Assembly: GCA_900290245.1 (NCBI GenBank)
Contig: OKRB01000081.1
Span: forward strand, 1 to 64,000
DNA: 64,000 bases
Source: Candidatus Sulfuritelmatomonas gaucii
GTDB lineage: Bacteria; Acidobacteriota; Terriglobia; Terriglobales; Acidobacteriaceae
Direction of reading: 5' to 3'
Part shown: positions 43,792 to 53,134 of the stretch, in pieces
Numbering within the stretch: the stretch's first letter is position 1
Layout: every line of letters starts with the position of its first letter
The notes under the pieces: model-generated
What the model was told of the DNA's origin: nothing
Seen by the model: only the letters and a program-made list of their open reading frames with translations
Database searches by the model: none
Made by a program: the position numbers and the translations under genes

Positions 43792-44805
43792 TCACATGCT
43801 GTACCGCTTCTGGTGCCAGATCCATGCGGTTCGAACGATCTCGTCGAGTTCGACGTAGCGCGGCTTCCAGCCCAACTCGCGCATGGCTTTTTGCGAGCTG
43901 GCAACCAGTACGGCAGGGTCGCCCGGTCGGCGCGGTACGACCTCGGCGGGGATGGGATGGCCGGTGACGCGCCGTGCCGACTCGACCACCTCGCGCACGC
44001 TGAAGCCCTTTCCATTACCGAAGTTATAGATCAAGGGAGATGGCTTTTCTGCCGCGGCTCCAAGCGCCGATAGAGCCAGCAGGTGTGCGTCAGCCAGGTC
44101 CGACACATGGATGTAGTCGCGGATGCAGGTTCCATCGGGGGACGGGTAGTCATCCCCGTAGATTCGAATGAACGGCCGCCGGCCCAGAGCGACGTCCAGA
44201 ACCAGAGGGATGAGATGGGACTCCGGCTCATGGGCCTCGCCGCGCGTCACCCCCTGGGGTCCCTCGTGCGCTCCTGCGACATTGAAGTAGCGCAACGAGG
44301 CGTATCGCAACTCATGGACGCGATGGAACCACGCCAGCATTTGCTCGACGAGTAGTTTGGACTGGCCGTACGGGTTTGTCGGTGCGAGGCGCGCATCCTC
44401 TTGAATAGGAATGGTTTCCGGTTCGCCGTAGACAGCGGCCGTCGAAGAAAAGACGAAACGCCTCGGACCCCAGGCGAGCACTGCTTCAAGCAGCGACAGT
44501 GTCGAGGCGCTGTTATTCCGGAAGTAGAGCTCCGGGTGCTCCATTGACTCGCCGGCCTCGATCAGTGCGGCGAAATGGAGTACGCCGTCAAAGGGTTTTC
44601 CCTCCTCTGCGGCGGCTCTGAAGATCCGCTCAAGCGCAGCCCGGTCCGCCAGCTCTCCCTCGATGAATTCGGCGCCTGCGGGCACCGCGCTGCGCCGGCT
44701 GTGGCTTAAGTTATCGAAGATGACAGCATGGTGTCCCTTTTCGATCAGCAAAGCGGCGACATTGCCCCCAATGTACCCCGCGCCTCCGGTCACAAAGATC
44801 TTCAC
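43792..44805 (-). CDS. galE: UDP-glucose 4-epimerase
   Basis: 337 residues from GTG 44805, where the family start MKIFVTGGAGYIGG begins; a TTG 21 bp upstream is less likely. An extended short-chain dehydrogenase: the NAD site TGGAGYIGGNVA, the catalytic Ser/Thr-Tyr-Lys in FSSTAAVYGEPE and NPYGQSKLLVEQM, and RYFNVAGAHEGPQG. It interconverts UDP-glucose and UDP-galactose for surface polysaccharide. It is followed 11 bp later by the short asparaginase gene. Confidence 0.95.
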   Translation of the reverse strand: MKIFVTGGAGYIGGNVAALLIEKGHHAVIFDNLSHSRRSAVPAGAEFIEGELADRAALERIFRAAAEEGKPFDGVLHFAALIEAGESMEHPELYFRNNSASTLSLLEAVLAWGPRRFVFSSTAAVYGEPETIPIQEDARLAPTNPYGQSKLLVEQMLAWFHRVHELRYASLRYFNVAGAHEGPQGVTRGEAHEPESHLIPLVLDVALGRRPFIRIYGDDYPSPDGTCIRDYIHVSDLADAHLLALSALGAAAEKPSPLIYNFGNGKGFSVREVVESARRVTGHPIPAEVVPRRPGDPAVLVASSQKAMRELGWKPRYVELDEIVRTAWIWHQKRYSM

Positions 44806-44826
44806 AAAAGAGGGTCCCTTCCGCAA

Positions 44827-45517
44827 CAGATTAGGCTACCTCGAGTCTATAAGAGTAGTGCTACACTGGTCGGCATAGGGCCACGAAGCAATCCGGTTCT
44901 GCTCGGGTCAGTTGCCATGCGCAAATTTGTGCGTGGCGCCGCTGGACAAACGGGTGCGCTACAAGAGCTCCAACTGGAGCATCACTACAGGGATACCCCC
45001 TTGAGCGATGCAAGATCGTCATATTTTTAGCCGCTGCCTTGGATATGAATTTGAAACGGGACTCAAGGTCCAGGGATAGGTGCGCAGGCGGTCCAATTCC
45101 GGCTTCGCCGGTACATTTTGGGGCTACACTTCTGGTGGCTCGTCTATACCCTATTTGGGTGATCTTCAAGTAATCAGGTCCCACGTATAATGGTAATGTC
45201 TTATCCCTCGTCATCCGCGCAGAATCTGGACCTCGAAAGATCTGGAGGCTTTGGCGTGGCAACTGGGAAGGCCCAATATCTGGCGGCATCGAAAAGCAGC
45301 AAGTTTGCAAAAATGCCTTCCGGTTGGCCTGGTTTTCTGAGCGGTTTCAGAAGGCGAAGACGGGACACTGAAAGATTCACTGATCGCGGAAGACTGCGGC
45401 GGGGAATTTGCTTGCAGCAGGGATGCAGGCCGATTTGCCGTCTTCAATATCAGGCCTTTTTATTCAGGTCGCCCTACGACGGCGTGGCGGCACTAAATGA
45501 GGGCTGAAGGAATGCCG
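44827..45517. other. 690-bp stretch without a supportable gene
   Basis: Between galE (minus) and tonB (plus). Open frames here (44861-45310 minus, 45190-45507 plus) have no ribosome site, no domain and unlikely composition. A TATAAT hexamer at 45186-45191 could belong to a promoter for tonB, but no good -35 is seen and it lies over 300 bp from the gene. GC content looks slightly lower than in neighbouring genes. Confidence 0.5.
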
Positions 45518-46555
45518 ATGACATACTCGCCTGGACAAATAAATCTCGGTCTGTTGCCAGAGCCTGAGGGCCGATCTGTATCCTTCATTACCAGTTCGCT
45601 CGTCAACGTGTCGATTTTAGGCGTGCTTCTGTATGTGGGCGTGACGGCGAAGCAAGTTATCCAGCGGCACTACGAGATGACGGAACTGATCGTTCCCAAC
45701 AACCCGCCACCACCTGAGAAGGTCAAGCAACCGCCTCCGCCCAAGCTGCCGCCTCCACCGGAGCAGCCAAAGCTTGAGATTCGATTGCAGCCCAAGCAGA
45801 TCGAGCTGCCCAAGCCGAAGCCCGAGCCGAAGCCGGTTCAGCTCGAAGCCAAACTTACGGTCCCGAAGATGGAACAGGCGAGGCCTCAGATCGTTCTCGC
45901 GCCGCAACCCAAGGCCGTGCTAGGGGCAGCGATGCCCGCGCAAGACGCCTCGGTCAAGCTCTCCACGGCGCCCGTACACCTCGGGCAGACCTTTGGCGTG
46001 ACGCCAAACCCGAACGCAACGCGTCCGGCCACGGTCGCTGCCATCGGCAATCCCTATGGCGGAATGCAGGGGCCCGCAGTCGCGCCCCACGGACTTGTGG
46101 GTTCGACAGGATTCGGAAATGGCAGGAACTTCGGCTCGAGCGCCGGTATAGCGGGTAAGGTGGCATCGGCCGGAATCCCGGGCCAAAACGGCAACGGAAA
46201 CAAAGAGAACTATGGCAAGGTGGCATCGGCCGGAATCCCAGCCATGACCCCTGTGGCCGCGCCCAAAATAGTGGCCGAGCAGGTTCAGTCGACCGAAGTC
46301 GAGGTACTTTCGAAAACAGCCCCGCAATACACAGCGGAAGCACGACAGATGCGCGTTGAAGGAGATGTGGTGTTGAGTGTCACATTTCTTGCCAGCGGGC
46401 ACGTCGTGGTGCATAACGTGATCCGGGGCCTGGGACACGGGCTGGATGAGGAAGCGCGTCGCGTGGCCGAGCAGATTCGTTTTCGCCCGGCGACAAGCAA
46501 CGGTCATCCAGTGGACTTTACGACGAAGATTACCATCACGTTCCAATTGGCATGA
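45518..46555 (+). CDS. TonB-like energy transducer
   Basis: 345 residues from ATG 45518, with AAGGA 7 nt upstream (ATG 45512 also possible). One N-terminal membrane helix (SLVNVSILGVLLYVGVTA) is followed by a long Pro/Lys/Glu-rich periplasm-spanning region (PPPPKLPPPPEQPKLEIRL). The Gly/Asn-rich middle contains an internal 60-bp-spaced repeat encoding GKVASAGIP twice. The C-terminal domain (TAPQYTAEARQMRVEGDVVL, GLDEEARRVAEQIRFRPATS) is the TonB fold that contacts outer-membrane receptors. No ExbB/ExbD genes are adjacent. It may energise a receptor coded elsewhere. Confidence 0.92.
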   Translation: MTYSPGQINLGLLPEPEGRSVSFITSSLVNVSILGVLLYVGVTAKQVIQRHYEMTELIVPNNPPPPEKVKQPPPPKLPPPPEQPKLEIRLQPKQIELPKPKPEPKPVQLEAKLTVPKMEQARPQIVLAPQPKAVLGAAMPAQDASVKLSTAPVHLGQTFGVTPNPNATRPATVAAIGNPYGGMQGPAVAPHGLVGSTGFGNGRNFGSSAGIAGKVASAGIPGQNGNGNKENYGKVASAGIPAMTPVAAPKIVAEQVQSTEVEVLSKTAPQYTAEARQMRVEGDVVLSVTFLASGHVVVHNVIRGLGHGLDEEARRVAEQIRFRPATSNGHPVDFTTKITITFQLA

Positions 46556-46677
46556 CAGCAGTGCCAATCGGGGTAGCATTGATTTTGTAGTGACTTACGT
46601 GGCCTGTTATCGGCCGCCGCAATGTGCAAGGCTGGCGGCGGCGAGACACGCCGGAAAGAAACGAACTAGGAGTTAAC

Positions 46678-48528
46678 ATGACGTTTCGGAAGATCCCCCT
46701 AACCTTCCTGATCTTGACCATGTGTGTGGCCAGCGCATACGCAAAACGCCAACCGAAGTATGAACAGGCTAGGCAGCTGACTCCCGAGCAAAACGCCCTG
46801 GTCCAAAGGGCCATCACTCAGGAGAAAGTTCTCATCAAGAACATCCAGCTGCGCACCCCACTGGTTGAGACCTACATCCAGGACACGCGGCCGGACGTGA
46901 AGCTGTACGAAGTCCCGATCGACGACCATTACATGCTCAGCCGCGTGGATTTCGGCAAGGGGTTCTTCGACAAGACGTACGCGCCCAAGCAGGAGGCCAG
47001 GCAGGGCTTCTTCAAAGGCTCCCTTGGGGCCATGATGGACCTGAGTAAGGCGCTGGGCCTCGAGAAGTTTACCTACAATCCCAACGGGTTTATGCAGATG
47101 ATGTTCATTGACCCGTCCGGATTTGACCAGCAGCACTACGTCTTCAGCTTTGTGCGTCGCGAGTTTCTCGGGTCGGTGCGCACCTGGGTCTTCGACGTCC
47201 ACCCCAAGGTCGACGTCAAGGGCATGGGCCGCTTTTACGGTCGCATCTGGATTGAAGATGACGGCGGCAACGTGGTGCGCTTCAACGGCACCTACACAGG
47301 GCCTACATCGGAAGACGCCTCCAAGTACTACTTCCACTTCGATAGCTGGCGCATGAATGTGCAGCCCGGAATCTGGCTGCCTGTGGCCGTGTACGTCGAA
47401 GAGACGCAGCGCACTGAAACCAACAAGTCCGTGGGCCTGAAGGCGCAGACACATTTCTGGGGCTACTCGCTCAAGCTGCCCACCCGCGACAGCGAAAACG
47501 TGAGCGTGAAGGTGGATGAAGCCGTCGACAAAAGCGACGACTCGCAGGACGTGGGTCCGCTGCAGGCGTCGCGCATGTGGATCACACAGGCCGAAAACAA
47601 CGTCATCGACCGCCTCGTTGAAGCAGGACTTGTCGCACCCCTCGATCCCGGCGGCTACGAAAACAAGATCCTCGATCAGATCGTCATCAACCTGGTCGTG
47701 CCCAACAACCTGGCCTTCACTGATCAGATTCACTGTCGCGTCCTGCTCACCGACACCATTGAGGCCACTACGGTTGGCAATACAATTTTGCTCAGCAAGG
47801 GGCTCCTCGACAGCCTGCCGAGCGAGGAAGCGATCGCCTCGGTGATCTCGATGGAATTGGCCCACATCGCGATGGGCCACCACATTGACACCCGCTATGC
47901 CTTCAACGACCGCCTGCTCTTTCCCGATGAGTCGACCTTCCAGCGCATCGATATGAACCATACGGACGTCGACAATGCGTCGGCCGCGAAGCGGGGGATG
48001 GAATACCTCCAGGCCTCGATGTACAAAGACAAGCTGGCCACCGCCGGCTTGTACTACGAACAGCTCGTCGATCGGGCGAGAGTTTTGAAGTCCCTGAACA
48101 GTCCCAAGCTGGGCGATTCGCTTCTCAAGCCCGATGGCACACCATGGATGGCCGACCTGTCGCACATGGCTCCCAAGTTGAACTGGGACGACCTGGCGCA
48201 AACGGCGGCGCTGCCCCTGGGTAGCTGGCTCAAAACGGATCCGTGGGACGACAAGGTCCACATGCTGAACGCCAAACGGTACGCGCCGATGAATGCGCGC
48301 GACAAGATGCCGTTTGAAGTCACCCCAATCTTCTACAAGTTGCAACGGTACGATGCGGCCAACGTTCCGCCAGCCGCTGCCGCAGCTCCTGCGGCGCAGC
48401 CGGCGAGCGACCAGCCGGCTTCGGCGCCCGATAGTGCTCAGCCGGCTCCGCCACCGTCGCAACCTGCAAACAGCGCCGCTGGTCCTTCTGATCAGCAATC
48501 GACAGCGGCGCAAAACCCACAGCCATAA
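46678..48528 (+). CDS. Exported M48-like protein with degenerate zinc motif
   Basis: 616 residues from ATG 46678 (CTAGGAG upstream), with a signal peptide ending SAYAKRQ. Residues 60-290 form a beta-rich domain (GFMQMMFIDPSGFDQQHYVF; MGRFYGRIWIEDDGGNVVRF) resembling outer-membrane-associated lipoprotein folds. Residues about 330-480 look like M48 peptidase: ISMELAHIAMGHH stands where HELAH is expected, so the first zinc histidine is methionine. The third ligand region (VDNASAAKRGMEYL) is also altered. The C-terminus is a Pro/Ala/Gln-rich tail. It is probably a non-catalytic relative acting as a periplasmic scaffold or chaperone. It lies between tonB and an outer-membrane barrel. Confidence 0.85.
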   Translation: MTFRKIPLTFLILTMCVASAYAKRQPKYEQARQLTPEQNALVQRAITQEKVLIKNIQLRTPLVETYIQDTRPDVKLYEVPIDDHYMLSRVDFGKGFFDKTYAPKQEARQGFFKGSLGAMMDLSKALGLEKFTYNPNGFMQMMFIDPSGFDQQHYVFSFVRREFLGSVRTWVFDVHPKVDVKGMGRFYGRIWIEDDGGNVVRFNGTYTGPTSEDASKYYFHFDSWRMNVQPGIWLPVAVYVEETQRTETNKSVGLKAQTHFWGYSLKLPTRDSENVSVKVDEAVDKSDDSQDVGPLQASRMWITQAENNVIDRLVEAGLVAPLDPGGYENKILDQIVINLVVPNNLAFTDQIHCRVLLTDTIEATTVGNTILLSKGLLDSLPSEEAIASVISMELAHIAMGHHIDTRYAFNDRLLFPDESTFQRIDMNHTDVDNASAAKRGMEYLQASMYKDKLATAGLYYEQLVDRARVLKSLNSPKLGDSLLKPDGTPWMADLSHMAPKLNWDDLAQTAALPLGSWLKTDPWDDKVHMLNAKRYAPMNARDKMPFEVTPIFYKLQRYDAANVPPAAAAAPAAQPASDQPASAPDSAQPAPPPSQPANSAAGPSDQQSTAAQNPQP

Positions 48529-48657
48529 TAGAATGAGTCACGTTGGGTTCGGGCACGGCGCGGGACAAGCACAAAGCGCCGGCCCACCGCTGGTAGCGCG
48601 AGTCCAATCGCGGTTCGCGCCAGGCGAAGACTCAAAGGATGTGTTTGCGTTGTGCCC

Positions 48658-49203
48658 ATGAAACAGTCGACTTTGGCATTCTTTTTGATCGCGCTTTCCT
48701 TCGCAGCCGTTTCCGCTCGTGCGCAGGTCGTCCCCTCAGCTACCTCCAACAGTTTTACCCTGACCGCCGGTGGATTTGGCTCTGCGTTTCAACCGGATTA
48801 CGCGGGTGAAGGAATCGCGCAAACCAGCCCCAACCGCTTGTATGGCGCAGGCGCCTACGTTGACGCGCGCGTGAATCGCTGGCTGGTCGCTGAGTTTGAG
48901 GGCCGCTGGCTGCGCTACAACACCTACCTCGGCATCAACGAGAATACCTACCTGCTTGGTCCGCGCGTTCCCATCACCACCTTTCATCGCATCACGCCAT
49001 ACGGCAAATTTTTGGTGGGTATGGGCAACGGAAGCTTCCTCTCTGGGAACACCTTCGTTCTCTCCTACGGCGGGGGAGTCGATTACCGGCTGAGCCACCG
49101 GTTCACGCTGCGCGCCTTCGATTTCGAATACCAGCAGTGGCGATTGACGCCCGTCATCTCGCCCTATGGCGGCAGCGTAGGACTCAGCTACAAAATCTTC
49201 TGA
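48658..49203 (+). CDS. Outer-membrane beta-barrel protein
   Basis: 181 residues from ATG 48658 (GTG 48652 possible). A signal peptide (MKQSTLAFFLIALSFAAV to AQ) precedes alternating polar/hydrophobic strands: SFTLTAGGFGSAFQPDYA, RWLVAEFEGRWLRYN, YGKFLVGMGNGSFL, FVLSYGGGVDYRLSH. It ends SYKIF, with the terminal phenylalanine used by the BAM machine. An eight-strand barrel of the OmpA/OprF-like beta-brl class fits the length. The ligand is unknown. It follows the degenerate M48-like gene by about 130 bp and could be its client. Confidence 0.85.
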   Translation: MKQSTLAFFLIALSFAAVSARAQVVPSATSNSFTLTAGGFGSAFQPDYAGEGIAQTSPNRLYGAGAYVDARVNRWLVAEFEGRWLRYNTYLGINENTYLLGPRVPITTFHRITPYGKFLVGMGNGSFLSGNTFVLSYGGGVDYRLSHRFTLRAFDFEYQQWRLTPVISPYGGSVGLSYKIF

Positions 49204-49231
49204 GAAAGCCGGCATCAGCAGAATCAGCGCA

Positions 49232-50623
49232 TCAAGGCGCGACGTGCAGCGGTGTGCCTTTCGCCGTCGTCATCCGCACTTGCAGAATCTTAGCTACAGT
49301 CGGCGCGACCTGCCGCATATCCACAACCCCAAGATCACGATGACGCGCGACGCCCGCACCTACGGCAAAAAACGACGCGCGCATCTCCGGATACTCAGGC
49401 GAAAACCCATGCGAACCGCGCGACCCCGGGATGGGCGTCACCAGGCTGCCGCTGAGCGCAGAACCGGCGTAGTAGCCGGGTTTGAACACCACCAAAAACG
49501 CCGCGTTGGGAAAGGTGCCACGCTTGACGATGGCCTCGTGATCGAGAATCTGCGCGACGCCGCTGTCAGCGTCGGCGGCGAGCTTGTCGAGCATCGCTTT
49601 CACTTGCTGCTCTGTCGCGTGATCGTTGGCATCGTGCAGCATGATCGCCGCCATGCCGCCGGCCATCCACGGCTCGGCCTTCCATGAATTGACCGTCGGC
49701 GGCTTGCCTGGATTCGGCGTCGCGTCAATCAGCCCTGCCTGCAAAAACGGAATCGCGAGGTTCACGTAATGCGAGATGTTCATGAATCCGTGATCGGAGA
49801 CAATGAGCAGCACAGCGGAAGGATTGTTGGCGAACTCCTGCTGCGCGAGGCGCGCCACCATTCCGTCGAGCGCTTCGAGGTCCGAGCAGGCTTCAGGGCT
49901 GAAGGGCCCGTGCTGGTGCTGCGATTCATCAAGCGAGCTCAAATGCAAGGTCATGAACTCGGGCTTGTAGCGGCGGAGAATCTCCAGGGCGTATTTTGTC
50001 TTCGTCTCATCGCCGCCGATCGATGTATCGTTGCCGTTCATGTATGGGCCGGCCGTGTGTTCGAGCTGCTGGACCAGCGTGTCAGGACGCGCCAGCGCCG
50101 CCATCATGAGCGCGTCCCCTGGATTCGTCGAGCCCGAAACATTGTCCCCGCGCCAGTATTCAGGGATCAGGTAATCCACGTCCGATGCCCCCACGCTCGC
50201 GGGCCATCCAATGCTCGCGGTGCGCAGCCCTGCATGGTGCGCGATCTGCCACAGCGTCGGCTCGCGAATCTCCGAGGCATACCAGTTCCACGCGCTCCCG
50301 TAGCGCTGCTCAGGGTCAAACACCTGGTTGTTGGTAATGCCGTGCTCGGCGGGCCACACGCCGGTCATCAGCGTCGTATGGCTTGGATACGTAATCGTCG
50401 GCCAGATGCCGATCACGCCCTCAGCGTAAGTTCCCTTAGAGATCAGCGTGCGCAGATAAGGAATCTTCATGCCGTGCGCATCAGCCTGCGTAATATATTC
50501 CGGCTTCAGCCCATCAATAGAAATCATCAGCACCGGAGCCGCATGCGCGAACGGAGCCAAAAAGAAAGCGAGAATGAAGGCGAAGGAATAACAGACGGCA
50601 GGACGGCGAACGGCTGCGTTCAT
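49232..50623 (-). CDS. Type I phosphodiesterase / nucleotide pyrophosphatase family protein
   Basis: 463 residues with a signal peptide (AVCYSFAFILAFFLAPFAHA). The alkaline phosphatase superfamily core is clear: metal ligand in MISIDGLKPEYIT, nucleophile threonine in PTITYPSHTTLMTGV, TLHLSSLDESQHQHGP, VLLIVSDHGFMNIS and GSHGFSPEYPEM. This is the NPP group, which hydrolyses phosphodiesters such as nucleotides or glycerophosphodiesters in the periplasm. It is monocistronic, convergent with the barrel gene. The substrate is unknown. Confidence 0.93.
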   Translation of the reverse strand: MNAAVRRPAVCYSFAFILAFFLAPFAHAAPVLMISIDGLKPEYITQADAHGMKIPYLRTLISKGTYAEGVIGIWPTITYPSHTTLMTGVWPAEHGITNNQVFDPEQRYGSAWNWYASEIREPTLWQIAHHAGLRTASIGWPASVGASDVDYLIPEYWRGDNVSGSTNPGDALMMAALARPDTLVQQLEHTAGPYMNGNDTSIGGDETKTKYALEILRRYKPEFMTLHLSSLDESQHQHGPFSPEACSDLEALDGMVARLAQQEFANNPSAVLLIVSDHGFMNISHYVNLAIPFLQAGLIDATPNPGKPPTVNSWKAEPWMAGGMAAIMLHDANDHATEQQVKAMLDKLAADADSGVAQILDHEAIVKRGTFPNAAFLVVFKPGYYAGSALSGSLVTPIPGSRGSHGFSPEYPEMRASFFAVGAGVARHRDLGVVDMRQVAPTVAKILQVRMTTAKGTPLHVAP

Positions 50624-50785
50624 GCAGGATGCTCCTCAAGAGATTTTTGCAGGGAACAAACGGGCCCCGCCGCAACTCTAGGATGCACAGGCGAGCGGTG
50701 TTTTGTTTGCGGAAGAAGTATACAGTGAAGAGCTTTCAGGAGCACGGGCCAACATCAGCGCCAGCCAGCAGATTCACACGGACAC

Positions 50786-50816
50786 ACAAAAAGGGCTGCT
50801 CCATCGAGCAGCCCTT
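50786..50816 (-). terminator. Rho-independent terminator of ftsH
   Basis: A perfect 11-bp stem (AAGGGCTGCTC paired with GAGCAGCCCTT, 4-nt loop) at 50791-50816. Read on the minus strand it is followed by TTTTTGTG. It lies about 40 bp beyond the ftsH stop. Confidence 0.88.
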
Positions 50817-50853
50817 ATGTTTTCTATTCCCTGTTGCCTGTTCCCTGTCTTTA

Positions 50854-52779
50854 TCACGCCGGCGAAGGCGAACCCTCCGGCAAGCCGCTGCTGGGTCCGC
50901 GGCTCTCCGGCTTGAGCACCTGCTGCGGCGTGCCGCCCGTGTCGCTGGGCGTAGCCAGCACAGAGCGCATCGGAGGTAGTTCCTTGCCTTCGATGAGGAG
51001 TCGGACTTCTTCGGCGTCGATCGTCTCGCGCTCAAGCAGCGCGGCCGCAATGCGGTGCATGGCGGGCTGGTTCGCTTCCAGGATGACATGCGCGGATTGA
51101 TAAGCTTCGTCGATCAGGCGGCGAACTTCGAGATCGATCTGCCGCGCCGTCTCCTCGCTGAAGTCCCGGTGTTGCGCGATCTCGCGGCCCAGGAAAATCT
51201 GCTCTTCCTTCTTGCCGAAGGTCAGTGGGCCCAGCCGGCTCATCCCGTACTCGCAGACCATGCGCCGGGCAAGGTCGGTCGCGCTTTCAATGTCGCTGGC
51301 TGCCCCCGTCGACATCTGCGTGAGGAAGATCTCCTCGGCCACGCGCCCGCCGTAGGCCGTCGCCAGCCGCGTTTCCAGATACTCGCGCGTATAGTTGTGC
51401 CGGTCGTCGGGCAAATAGACCGTGACGCCCAATGCCATGCCGCGCGGAATAATGGTGACCTTGTGGATAGGGTCCGAATGGTCGCGCAAGTACGAAACCA
51501 ATGCGTGACCAGCCTCGTGATACGCAGTCACGCGCTTCTCCTCGTCGCTCAGCAGCATCGACTTGCGCTCGGCACCCATCAGCACCTTGTCCTTGGCCAG
51601 CTCGAAGTCGTACATGGTGACCTGCTTGCGGTTCATGCGCGCCGCGCTCAGCGCGGCCTCATTGACCATGTTGGCAAGGTCGGCGCCGCTGAAGCCCGGC
51701 GTTCCGCGAGCCAGCACGTTGAGATTGGTGTCGTCGCTGACAGGAACCTTCTTGACGTGAACGCGAAGGATCTCCTCGCGGCCTCGGATGTCCGGAAGAC
51801 CGACAACTACGCGCCGGTCAAACCGGCCGGGCCGCAGCAGCGCGGGATCGAGCACGTCGGGCCGGTTCGTAGCAGCCACCAGGATCACGCCGTCATTCGA
51901 CTCAAAGCCATCCATTTCCACGAGCAATTGATTCAGCGTCTGTTCGCGTTCGTCGTGTCCGCCGCCCAGGCCGGCTCCGCGATGGCGGCCCACTGCGTCG
52001 ATTTCATCGATGAAGATGATGCATGGGGCATTCTTCTTGCCCTGCTCAAACAGGTCGCGCACGCGGCTCGCGCCCACGCCCACGAACATCTCAACAAAAT
52101 CAGAACCTGAAATAGAGAAGAAGGGAACATTGGCCTCGCCGGCCACCGCCCGCGCAAGCAAAGTTTTGCCGGTTCCCGGAGGGCCCACCAGCAGCACGCC
52201 CTTGGGAATGCGCCCGCCCAGCTTCTGAAACTTCTGCGGCTCGCGCAGGTATTCGATAATCTCCTTCAGCTCTTCCTTGGCCTCATCCACGCCGGCCACG
52301 TCTTTAAACGTCACCTTCTTCTGCTGCATCGAGAGCAGGCGTGCGCGGCTCTTGCCGAACGAAAGCGCCTTGTTGCCCCCCGATTGCATTTGCCGCAGCA
52401 TGAAGAACCACACGGCAATCAGCAATACGAACGGGCCCACATTGATCAGCAGGGGAATCAGGAAATTGCTCTGGGGTTCTTTGACGTTGAAGTTGACCTT
52501 GTGGTTCGGGTCCAGCATCGCCTTGATCAGGTCTTCGTCGTTCGCCGGCAGCGTGGTGTGAAACTCGTCTTTGGGCGAGGTCTTAAGGTGGCCGCGCAGC
52601 TCGTCGCCCTGAATGGTCGCATCCAGGACCTGGCCGTTCGAAACCTTGTCATAGAGATCGGAGTAGGCGTACTCCTGCTCCTTACCCATGCTTGCGCCCC
52701 TCTGCACCACACCCCACAACAGCATGAGGCAGATCAGGATAAAGACCCAGAACATGATTGTTTTAACGCTCGAGTTCAC
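50854..52779 (-). CDS. ftsH: ATP-dependent zinc metalloprotease FtsH
   Basis: 641 residues. Two N-terminal membrane helices ([39 protein letters not shown]) flank a periplasmic domain. The AAA domain has Walker [12 protein letters not shown], Walker [17 protein letters not shown], the pore loop and the second region of homology ([20 protein letters not shown]). The protease zinc site is [13 protein letters not shown], third ligand in [14 protein letters not shown]. The end is Gly/Pro/Ser-rich. It degrades misassembled membrane proteins and regulators. tilS is upstream, as in many bacteria. Confidence 0.98.
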   Translation of the reverse strand: MNSSVKTIMFWVFILICLMLLWGVVQRGASMGKEQEYAYSDLYDKVSNGQVLDATIQGDELRGHLKTSPKDEFHTTLPANDEDLIKAMLDPNHKVNFNVKEPQSNFLIPLLINVGPFVLLIAVWFFMLRQMQSGGNKALSFGKSRARLLSMQQKKVTFKDVAGVDEAKEELKEIIEYLREPQKFQKLGGRIPKGVLLVGPPGTGKTLLARAVAGEANVPFFSISGSDFVEMFVGVGASRVRDLFEQGKKNAPCIIFIDEIDAVGRHRGAGLGGGHDEREQTLNQLLVEMDGFESNDGVILVAATNRPDVLDPALLRPGRFDRRVVVGLPDIRGREEILRVHVKKVPVSDDTNLNVLARGTPGFSGADLANMVNEAALSAARMNRKQVTMYDFELAKDKVLMGAERKSMLLSDEEKRVTAYHEAGHALVSYLRDHSDPIHKVTIIPRGMALGVTVYLPDDRHNYTREYLETRLATAYGGRVAEEIFLTQMSTGAASDIESATDLARRMVCEYGMSRLGPLTFGKKEEQIFLGREIAQHRDFSEETARQIDLEVRRLIDEAYQSAHVILEANQPAMHRIAAALLERETIDAEEVRLLIEGKELPPMRSVLATPSDTGGTPQQVLKPESRGPSSGLPEGSPSPA

Positions 52780-53134
52780 CTACGTCTCCTTTTTCGCGGC
52801 GACGGAGAAAGCTACCGCGACCTCCCTCATTCATCCCTGGCCGAACGCATCTTCCAAAACCTTGCGTCCGTAGCGGCGTTCCTGGCTTGCCCCATTCCGC
52901 CGGATGACGCTCCCTCGAACGAACCGGTAAACACCGGCCGATTCGGGAGATGCCTCATACCACTTTTTAGACGCCAGCGCGCCACACAAAGTGGCAAAAA
53001 TTAGACAGAACCCCCAGCCAACACGCCAAGCGTGCCGCCTGAAGGCAGTAGATCAAATTGTACTCCCAACGCTGTGAAAGTTGAAGGTCCCAGCCTACTG
53101 CCTTTGTGGCACAACCTTCAAGATGACCCTCGTG
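52780..53134. other. 355-bp ftsH leader/promoter region without a gene
   Basis: Between tilS and ftsH, both on the minus strand. It holds a few short inverted repeats, such as GCCACTTTGTGTGGC (52983-52997) and CCGGTAAACACCGG near 52924, but no convincing open frame. It probably carries the ftsH promoter; no heat-shock consensus could be recognised by eye. Confidence 0.5.

Noticed and set aside
45186-45191. TATAAT hexamer as a tonB promoter
   Set aside because: No -35 at 16-18 bp and over 300 bp from the gene; kept only as a remark.
45190-45507. Open frame of 105 codons upstream of tonB
   Set aside because: Arg-rich low-quality translation, no ribosome site and no family.
46699-48513. A 604-codon open frame on the minus strand, antisense to the M48-like gene
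   Set aside because: It mirrors codon bias of the sense gene in GC-rich DNA, has no ribosome site or domain, and the sense protein has a signal peptide and family features.
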